DNA of 10,602 nt. It comes from JANWKQ01 sp040376605 (GTDB lineage Bacteria; Bacteroidota; Bacteroidia; CAIKAF01). The notes beneath the pieces were generated by a model. It saw only the letters and a list, made by a program, of their open reading frames with translations. It did not search any database and was not told where the DNA came from. The DNA is taken from positions 1-10,602 of the forward strand of contig JBEIQI010000092.1 of the NCBI GenBank assembly GCA_040376605.1. The letters are read 5' to 3'. Each line of letters starts with the position of its first letter. Within the stretch, counting starts at the first letter, position 1. A program made the position numbers and the translations under genes. Positions 1 through 5,456 of this stretch are shown in pieces.

Positions 1-2060
1 GATGAATCTGCATCTGGTGTAGGTGCCTGATCATCGTTTACAGTTACTGTAAAAGTACAAGTTGAAGTATTACCATTACCATCATCCGCTAAGAATGAAT
101 TGGTAGTGGTTCCAGTTGGGAATAATGAACCCGAAGGTAATCCCGCTGTTTGGGTTAAGGTTAAAGAACCTGCACTACCATAAACATTCATTAATATGCA
201 AATCCCACCAAATCCAAAAATTGCTGGATCCGAAGGTTCAGGAGCACCGCAAGCAGCAGTCGCGATATAGCATAAATCTGTTTGACCATCTAAATTTCCA
301 CCTGGATACAATGCATCACCAGCAGAGCCATAGGAAAACCCAACTACTAAAGTAGAGCCTGCTGGAATGGTCGCTGTTGTTGGAACACCAACCCAAACTG
401 CAGGTGCGCCCAGCCCAGCATAAGTTACATCATTAACTGTATATGGTTGTGATGCAATAAGTGTTAAGTTAGCATAAGCTAAAGGCCCAGAAAGTGTATA
501 TAAATTGATTGCAATTGGTTGGCTACCTCCTGCACCAGCAGCTTCGCTAATTCCAATTTGAACACTATCAACATCCATATTACCGGTTATACCTAAAGCT
601 GGTAAATCAAAAACCCTCATCCATTCATTTGAACTAGCGCCGCATGAAACAATAAATCCAGATAAGTTATTTTGGGTTAAGTTTTGGGTTAACATATAAT
701 TATTAGAACAATTATCTGTAGCAGAAATTGAATAGTTCACAATTGCTCCACAACTATCCGTTGTATTGCTTACAGTTGAATTTGGCAAACAAGCGATAAC
801 GGGAGGAGTAACATCCGTTAATACGATCGCATTTTGAGTTTGAGTAGAGGTATTACCGCTTAAATCAGTAAATGTCCAGGTTACTACATGAGGACCTACT
901 GCAGTATAGGTTAATGGATCTGTAGTAGTTCCGGTAATAGTTCCATTACAATTATCGGTTGCAGTTGGAATTGTGGTAATTTCAACTGAACATGAACTCG
1001 AAACATCCGGCAAACTAACTACATTGGGCACCGGTGCAGAACCATCAGTTGTTGTTAGGGTTAAGGTGAAGTTTCCTGTAGCTCCCGCATTACCTTGCAC
1101 AAAAATAGTATAAGTGGTTCCTGAAACAGAAGGCCAAGTAACGCTAGAACCTGTTCCACAAAAATCTTCATTTCCGGCAACACAAGCAAAAGACCCACAA
1201 GAACCTGTATAAACATGGATTCTGGTATCGTATGTGGCAGTACAAAGGTCCGCTGTAATACTACTTCCATTTCCTACCACGGTATACCAAACTCCATTTG
1301 CACCAACGGCTGGTCCGCAAGTGATAGCACCTGCATCAGCTGTGGAGGCAATAGTTGTTCCAGTTGTAATAGAAGTTCCGCAAGCAGATAATGCGATTGG
1401 ATTTGAACAAAGGTCATTAGCCGGAGGATTTACTTCTGTATAAACTACATCATCAATTCCAATAAAATCTGAATTCGCACCTGCAGGTCCCCCGTTAGTT
1501 ACAAAATATCGGAATGCAATTCTGCCAGAGGTAGGACCTGCTAAGCCTGAAAGGGTAATCGTATATTGAGTCCAAACATTTGGATAACCACCAGTTGTTA
1601 GCGTAGGGTTGATATCCAACAACAATGTAGTAAAATCACCAACGTCCGTGGATAAGGTTCCACAGTTAGTGCTGGCACCATTTGTACTTAAACGAACTTG
1701 AAGCCTATCTGGATAGGCCGGGAAATCAACCGTTCTTGTATAAAATGTAAAAACATCTCCATTTTCGTAGACTCTGTTTGGGGTTATCAACCAGTTACTA
1801 ATCGTATTAGCACCAGTGGTATTGTTGAAGTTGGCTCCAATATATTCGGTTGCCGCTCCTGAGTTTGCAGGGAAAACGGTCGCATTACCTTGAAACCATC
1901 CGGTGGTTCCAATGGTAGTACTGTTATTATCGGTTGCCCAACCACTTCCAGGCAGTGTTGTAATATTAACAAAACTTTCTGAGTAGGTTTGCGCATAGGC
2001 TTGCACTGAAAAAATCAGCCCAAGACAAAATGCAATTTTTGTGTAAATATTTGTTTTCAT
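1..2060 (-). CDS. Large multidomain secreted/surface protein (choice-of-anchor J, PPC-like, HYR modules), C-terminus beyond the left edge
   Basis: An unbroken minus-strand reading frame runs 686 codons from the ATG at 2058-2060 to the window edge without a stop, so the gene is partial. Residues 1-23 form a signal peptide (KIAFCLGLIFSVQAYA, cleavage before QTYSES). Modules in order: residues about 25-207, choice-of-anchor-J type beta-sandwich ending in IGIDDVVYTE; about 213-336, Cys-containing PPC-like domain starting NDLCSNPIAL with GVWYTVVGNG; about 343-417, HYR/Ig-like repeat with TATDNCNG; about 418-668, a second HYR repeat split after ATDNCSN by about 170 residues and resuming at LTQTAGLPSGS. 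A further repeat begins at the edge (DDQAPTPDAD). This architecture is typical of Bacteroidota type IX secretion cargo; the expected C-terminal sorting domain would lie outside the window. An adhesive or structural surface role is inferred, and no catalytic domain is seen. It starts 16 bp after the small exported-protein gene, probably in one transcript. Confidence 0.9.
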   Translation of the reverse strand, partial: MKTNIYTKIAFCLGLIFSVQAYAQTYSESFVNITTLPGSGWATDNNSTTIGTTGWFQGNATVFPANSGAATEYIGANFNNTTGANTISNWLITPNRVYENGDVFTFYTRTVDFPAYPDRLQVRLSTNGASTNCGTLSTDVGDFTTLLLDINPTLTTGGYPNVWTQYTITLSGLAGPTSGRIAFRYFVTNGGPAGANSDFIGIDDVVYTEVNPPANDLCSNPIALSACGTSITTGTTIASTADAGAITCGPAVGANGVWYTVVGNGSSITADLCTATYDTRIHVYTGSCGSFACVAGNEDFCGTGSSVTWPSVSGTTYTIFVQGNAGATGNFTLTLTTTDGSAPVPNVVSLPDVSSSCSVEITTIPTATDNCNGTITGTTTDPLTYTAVGPHVVTWTFTDLSGNTSTQTQNAIVLTDVTPPVIACLPNSTVSNTTDSCGAIVNYSISATDNCSNNYMLTQNLTQNNLSGFIVSCGASSNEWMRVFDLPALGITGNMDVDSVQIGISEAAGAGGSQPIAINLYTLSGPLAYANLTLIASQPYTVNDVTYAGLGAPAVWVGVPTTATIPAGSTLVVGFSYGSAGDALYPGGNLDGQTDLCYIATAACGAPEPSDPAIFGFGGICILMNVYGSAGSLTLTQTAGLPSGSLFPTGTTTNSFLADDGNGNTSTCTFTVTVNDDQAPTPDADS
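149..692. repeat. Three copies of a 10-bp direct repeat bracketing a domain insertion
   Basis: The plus-strand decamer TTTGGGTTAA occurs at 149-158, 671-680 and 683-692. The last two are part of a 12-bp tandem unit that encodes LTQN-LTQN on the minus strand. The single copy at 149-158 encodes the LTQ of the HYR consensus segment LTQTAGLPSG. The repeats lie close to the two borders of the segment that interrupts the second HYR repeat. They may be a trace of how the segment was inserted, or simply the result of similar beta-strand coding on both sides. Confidence 0.4.
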
Positions 2061-2076
2061 ATAAAATAGGTTCGGT

Positions 2077-2463
2077 TTATTTTAACTTGTTTAACTCGGT
2101 TTTCATCAAAAGAACTTCGTCCTCACTATAGTTTTTTGACTTGATTTCTTGTTGAAGAAGCGCTTTATAGCGACGATTGGCATCTACTAGTTTTTCGTCA
2201 TAAGTGCCTACCATATCTCTAGAGGAAGATAATTTACCATTTTCCAAGTCAGAAATTTCTTTCAGAATTTCAGAAAATGCAGGAAGGATGCCGATGGTTT
2301 TTACCTTATAGGTAGAACCGTCTTCATTCTTTACAATAGTTGTGTTTGGGATCGTTCCTCCTTTTGTTTGGCCAGCCGTAGAGGTGGCAAAATTTGAATT
2401 GGATTGAGCCATTAAACCACTAAAACCAATAACTGATAATAGCAGTACGAGAACTTTTTTCAT
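2077..2463 (-). CDS. Small exported protein of unknown function, 128 aa
   Basis: I chose the ATG at 2461-2463 because the protein then begins with a compact signal peptide (MKKVLVLLLSVIGFSGLMA, cleavage before QSNSN). The frame is open further upstream to another ATG at 2509-2511, but that would add 16 lysine- and isoleucine-rich residues in front of the signal peptide. After cleavage the protein has a Ser/Thr/Gly-rich stretch (about residues 20-45), a short segment with GSTYKVKTIGILPAF, and a charged C-terminal half (about 65-128) rich in Glu, Lys and Leu that is probably helical or coiled-coil. No Cys remains for a lipobox, so it is probably periplasmic or secreted. I recognise no family. 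It ends 16 bp before the large modular secreted protein and is probably co-transcribed as the first gene, which suggests a related envelope role, but this rests on position only. Confidence 0.75.
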   Translation of the reverse strand: MKKVLVLLLSVIGFSGLMAQSNSNFATSTAGQTKGGTIPNTTIVKNEDGSTYKVKTIGILPAFSEILKEISDLENGKLSSSRDMVGTYDEKLVDANRRYKALLQQEIKSKNYSEDEVLLMKTELNKLK

Positions 2464-2759
2464 AATCTGGATTTTTTGTTTAGATATTAAAATTAACAAA
2501 AATTTAAACAAATCATCATAATTGTTTGACGCTGAAAACCGATTGTAAGGTGCTTGATGCGCAATTTAGATTAACTAAATCGTTTAACTTAAGTCGTCGG
2601 GCTTATTCACGAAATGTTAATACTTTTTATTTTCAATAATTAAGGTTGGCCATTGGATACAATTGCTGTCTTTCAATAAATCTTGCTGCCAAATCCAAGA
2701 TTATCTAAATTCTCTTCTTACCATGGAGAAAAAATAAAAAATTTATCTATATTGGAAAT
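2464..2759. promoter_or_regulatory. Divergent intergenic region between the exported-protein operon and recJ
   Basis: This 296-bp AT-rich gap should hold promoters in both directions. On the plus strand, TACAATTG at 2658-2665 differs by one base from the Bacteroidota -7 consensus TAnnTTTG, but no clear TTTG is found at the right distance upstream. A 6-bp inverted repeat (ATTTAG, 5-nt loop, CTAAAT) lies at 2564-2580, followed by an 8-bp palindrome ACTTAAGT at 2587-2594. The two segments around TTAACT(A/T)A also form an imperfect direct repeat. The last 40 bases before recJ are an A-rich leader with no Shine-Dalgarno sequence. No convincing gene or structured RNA is seen. Confidence 0.4.
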
Positions 2760-4481
2760 ATGATGATTGACAAAAAATGGGTCATAAAAGAAAGACCTGA
2801 TGAACAAAAAGTAGAGGAACTCGCCAAAGCCATCCATGTAGCCTTACCAATTGCTCAATTATTAATTCAAAGAGGAATAACCACCTTTGATGAAGCGCGA
2901 TTATTTTTTAGGCCCACTGCCAAGGATTTACATGACCCCTTCCTTATGAAGGACATGGATAAGGCTTGCCGCAGAATCATAGAAGCATTAAACAGCCATG
3001 AAAAAATTCTAATCTTTGGTGATTATGATGTCGATGGCACGTCAAGTGTAGCCATGGTTTATTCATTTTTTAAAAATGAAATCGGATATACTTCTTGCGC
3101 ATATTATATACCAGATAGATATAAAGAGGGATATGGTATTTCAAAAGCAGGAATTGATTTTGCCATTGACAATGATTTTAAATTAATTATCAGTTTAGAC
3201 TGTGGAATTAAATCCGTTGAATTGATTCAATATGCCAAAGAGAAGAGTATCGATTTTATTGTATGCGATCACCATTTGCCTGGACCTGTTTTACCCCCGG
3301 CTGTTGCCATATTGAATGCCAAACAAGTGGATTGCCATTATCCATATAAGGAACTTTGCGGTTGTGGGGTTGGTTTTAAATTAATGCAAGCTTTATCTCA
3401 AAAATTGGGTTTATCAGCCCAAGATGTTTTTGGGTACTTGGATATGGTAGCGGTTGCCACTTGTTGCGACATTGTTCCATTAACAGGTGAAAATCGGATA
3501 TTGGTAGCAGAAGGGATAAAAATATTAAATGCACAACCCAGACCAGGAATTAAAAAAATGCTGGAGTTAGCGGCGATTCGTAAAAAACTCTCCGTTGAAG
3601 ATGTTGTTTTTATTATTGGACCACGAATTAATGCCGCAGGCAGAATTAAACACGGAAGTGGTGCGGTTGAATTATTGATGGCTCCTGCAAATGATCCATT
3701 AATTGGGGAATATGCCGAAATTCTTCAAAGTAGTAACAAAGAAAGACAAGGTCTAGACAAGTTGATTACCCAAGAAGCATTGTTAATGATTGAAGAAAAT
3801 GAAAATCTTAAAATCAAAAAATCGAATGTTCTCTTTCATCCATCTTGGCATAAAGGGGTTGTTGGAATTGTGGCCTCCAGAATTATAGAAACCTATTATA
3901 AACCAACCATTATTCTAACTGAAAGCAATGGCCTTGCCACTGGTTCTGCAAGAAGTGTGAAAGGATTTGATGTGCATGCGGCTATTGAAAAATGTAGTGA
4001 TCTTTTAGAAAATTTTGGAGGACATATGTATGCCGCCGGTTTAAGTATGAAATTAGAAAATCTGGAAAAGTTTCAAGAGAAATTCGAATCCACGGTTGCT
4101 GAGATGCTTGGCGGAATCATCCCATTGCCTGAAATTGAAATTGATGAAGAGCTCGAATTAGAAAAAATCAATTCGCATTTTTTTAGTATCCTGAAACAAT
4201 TAGGCCCCTTTGGCCCGGCAAATATGGATCCTGTTTTTATGTGCAAGGAAGTAATTGCATTAGAAGGCACCCGCATCGTAGGAGAGAGTCACTTAAAATT
4301 AGTATTAACACCAGCCAACAATCCAAGTATCGTTTTTAAAGGTATTGGATTTAAACTGGGTCATTATTTTGAATCCATAAAAAAAGGTGAAAAGTTTTCA
4401 ATTGCTTACAACCTTCGCGAAAATGAATGGCAAGGAAATATTAATCTTGAACTTGATATAAAGGATATTAAACTCCTTTAG
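2760..4481 (+). CDS. recJ: Single-stranded-DNA-specific 5'-3' exonuclease RecJ
   Basis: The 573-residue product matches the usual RecJ length (E. coli is about 577). The DHH-family core is complete. Motif I is GDYDVDGTSS (residues 87-96) with the metal-binding Asp residues, followed by LDCG (146-149), the signature DHH at 170-172, and CCDIVPL (235-241). The segment GPRINAAGRI (287-296) leads to the DHHA1 domain with WHKGVVGIVASR (363-374), GSARS (395-399) and GGHMYAAG (420-427). The C-terminal 120 or so residues fit the OB-like DNA-binding domain. RecJ degrades single-stranded DNA 5' to 3' in RecF-pathway recombination, mismatch repair and base-excision repair. Translation may start at either of two adjacent ATG codons (2760 or 2763). 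It is the first gene of the plus-strand block and is followed by 205 bp before the hsp20 start, so it is probably transcribed alone. No truncation or odd residue was noticed. Confidence 0.97.
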   Translation: MMIDKKWVIKERPDEQKVEELAKAIHVALPIAQLLIQRGITTFDEARLFFRPTAKDLHDPFLMKDMDKACRRIIEALNSHEKILIFGDYDVDGTSSVAMVYSFFKNEIGYTSCAYYIPDRYKEGYGISKAGIDFAIDNDFKLIISLDCGIKSVELIQYAKEKSIDFIVCDHHLPGPVLPPAVAILNAKQVDCHYPYKELCGCGVGFKLMQALSQKLGLSAQDVFGYLDMVAVATCCDIVPLTGENRILVAEGIKILNAQPRPGIKKMLELAAIRKKLSVEDVVFIIGPRINAAGRIKHGSGAVELLMAPANDPLIGEYAEILQSSNKERQGLDKLITQEALLMIEENENLKIKKSNVLFHPSWHKGVVGIVASRIIETYYKPTIILTESNGLATGSARSVKGFDVHAAIEKCSDLLENFGGHMYAAGLSMKLENLEKFQEKFESTVAEMLGGIIPLPEIEIDEELELEKINSHFFSILKQLGPFGPANMDPVFMCKEVIALEGTRIVGESHLKLVLTPANNPSIVFKGIGFKLGHYFESIKKGEKFSIAYNLRENEWQGNINLELDIKDIKLL

Positions 4482-4563
4482 AAACATCACATCAAAAAAG
4501 TTCATTAGAAGAGTCCTTCAATAATTTTTGAGGTAACCCTTCACCAAATTTGTGTCTAAAATT

Positions 4564-4639
4564 CTGGCCGACCACCCAGGACGCGACATTATGTCTTGCT
4601 GCGAGGGTTCATTTCGGTCATTTTGGCGGATTTATTGGA
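4564..4639 (+). promoter_or_regulatory. Candidate sigma-54-like promoter with upstream palindromes in front of hsp20
   Basis: A GC-rich stretch (about 54% over 4561-4630) stands out in otherwise AT-rich DNA. It contains CTGG-8-CCAG (4564-4579), a perfect palindrome GACAT-T-ATGTC (4585-4595), an imperfect one GTCA-TTT-TGGC (4617-4627), and TGGCGGATTTATTGGA (4624-4639). The last matches the -24/-12 layout of sigma-54 promoters (TGGC, 7-nt gap, TTG), but has GG instead of GC in the -12 element. If it is used, transcription would start near 4650, about 37 nt before the chosen ATG. The palindromes would be activator or repressor sites. The function is inferred. Confidence 0.4.
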
Positions 4640-4686
4640 TTGGAATGAGAGTTGAAGGATTCCTTACAACTTTAAAAAACAAAATT

Positions 4687-5115
4687 ATGTTAGTTGTAAA
4701 AAATAAAAAATTCAATTATCCATCCATGTTGGATCAGTATTTAAACAGAGATCTTCATCCCTTTCTAGGAGCAGAATTTCAATCGCTAATGCCCCACGTA
4801 AACATTCTCGAATCGGAAAAGTCATTTAATATTGAACTTGCCGCTCCAGGATTAAATAAAGAAGACTTGAATATTCATTTAGAAAAGAATATCATGACGG
4901 TTAGTAATGAAAAAAAGGAAGAAAAGAAGTTAAATTCTGCCAACTATTTAAAACGTGAATTTAGCTATCATAGCTTTAAACGAAGCTTTAATATCCCCGA
5001 AAATGTGGATTCAAATAATATTAAAGCTCAATACGAAAACGGTGTACTAAAAATTGAGCTTCCTAAAAAAGAAGCAGAAGTTTCGGCTTCAACTAAAACA
5101 ATCGAGATCCGTTAA
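4687..5115 (+). CDS. hsp20: Small heat-shock protein, Hsp20/alpha-crystallin family
   Basis: From the ATG at 4687 the product is 142 aa, the usual size for bacterial Hsp20, and begins MLVVKNKKFNYPSMLDQYL as expected for the variable N-terminal arm. The alpha-crystallin domain spans about residues 36-127, with APGLNKEDL (53-61) and the hallmark strand AQYENGVLKIELPK (114-127). The extreme C-terminus carries an I-x-I anchor (IEI, 139-141) used in oligomer assembly. Hsp20 proteins are ATP-independent holdases that bind unfolding cytosolic proteins. The same frame stays open upstream to a GTG at 4552, but that extension (with WRIYWIG) does not resemble Hsp20 and covers the probable promoter, so I reject it. 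The leader is A-rich with no Shine-Dalgarno sequence. Heat-stress control through the upstream palindromes is plausible. The gene is followed by an intrinsic terminator and appears monocistronic. Confidence 0.95.
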   Translation: MLVVKNKKFNYPSMLDQYLNRDLHPFLGAEFQSLMPHVNILESEKSFNIELAAPGLNKEDLNIHLEKNIMTVSNEKKEEKKLNSANYLKREFSYHSFKRSFNIPENVDSNNIKAQYENGVLKIELPKKEAEVSASTKTIEIR

Positions 5116-5128
5116 TCGTTATAAACCT

Positions 5129-5136
5129 TAAATTTG
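5129..5136 (+). promoter_or_regulatory. Exact TAnnTTTG -7 type element, possible promoter for the 5193/5449 gene pair
   Basis: TAAATTTG matches the Bacteroidota -7 consensus exactly. No TTTG-like -33 element lies 17-23 bp upstream, which weakens the call. A transcript started here would begin inside the left arm of the adjoining terminator hairpin. Confidence 0.2.
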
Positions 5137-5179
5137 AACTATGTTAGGTAGGAAAGTCAACTTACCTAACATAGTTTTT
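5137..5179 (+). terminator. Rho-independent terminator after hsp20
   Basis: The left arm AACTATGTTAGGTA (5137-5150) pairs perfectly with TACCTAACATAGTT (5163-5176). The stem extends inward by a G-U and a G-C pair to a loop of about 8 nt (AAAGTCAA), and a run of five T follows (5175-5179). It lies 22 bp after the hsp20 stop and only 13 bp before the next start codon. The arms would pair equally well in antisense transcripts. Confidence 0.88.
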
Positions 5180-5192
5180 ACACTTTAAACAT

Positions 5193-5456
5193 ATGGTAAA
5201 ATTTATTGTTAACGGAGGCAAAGCAGTCAAAAACATACTAATTTCAATAGGACTCACATTGATTGTTATTTCTATGTTGGTTTTTTTATATCCTAAATTT
5301 TTTGCTTTTGTATTTGCTGGATTGGTTGGACTTATTGGACTTGGGGCATTGATAAGAGGGCTCATGAGCAAACCACAAAAACAACAGAACAATGGTAACT
5401 ATGGTGGATTTGGAAATCAAACTGAAGATGGGTCCTATCAGGAAATAGATGATTAA
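5193..5456 (+). CDS. Small two-TM membrane protein of unknown function, 87 aa
   Basis: The ATG at 5193 gives a protein with a short basic N-terminus (MVKFIVNGGKAVKN), a first hydrophobic helix at about residues 14-33, a tight turn at YPK, and a second at about 36-55 (FAFVFAGLVGLIGLGALI). It ends in a polar Gln/Asn/Gly-rich tail (about 59-87) finishing EIDD. Both helices have normal inner-membrane length, so a hairpin with both ends in the cytoplasm is likely from the positive residues at 2-13 and 55-63. I recognise no family. The last 8 bases overlap the start of the next gene (ATGATTAA), a layout typical of translational coupling, so the two products are probably made together. The closeness of the upstream terminator leaves the promoter of this pair unclear. 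Confidence 0.8.
   Translation: MVKFIVNGGKAVKNILISIGLTLIVISMLVFLYPKFFAFVFAGLVGLIGLGALIRGLMSKPQKQQNNGNYGGFGNQTEDGSYQEIDD

Noticed and set aside
671..694. Tandem 12-bp repeat as a CRISPR or other non-coding array
   Set aside because: Only two adjacent copies, in frame inside a clear coding region, encoding LTQN twice.
1061..1996. Short open frames of about 69 aa on both strands within the first 2 kb
   Set aside because: They are in other frames of, or antisense to, the long uninterrupted minus-strand secreted-protein gene that has a signal peptide and recognisable domains.
2464..2511. Upstream ATG of the small exported protein, which would give 144 aa
   Set aside because: It puts 16 residues in front of an otherwise standard signal peptide; the ATG at 2461-2463 places the basic MKK directly before the hydrophobic core.
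4552..4686. N-terminal extension of hsp20 from a GTG at 4552
   Set aside because: The extra 45 residues do not resemble an Hsp20 N-terminal arm, the 142-aa product has the normal family length, and the DNA contains palindromes and a promoter-like box.
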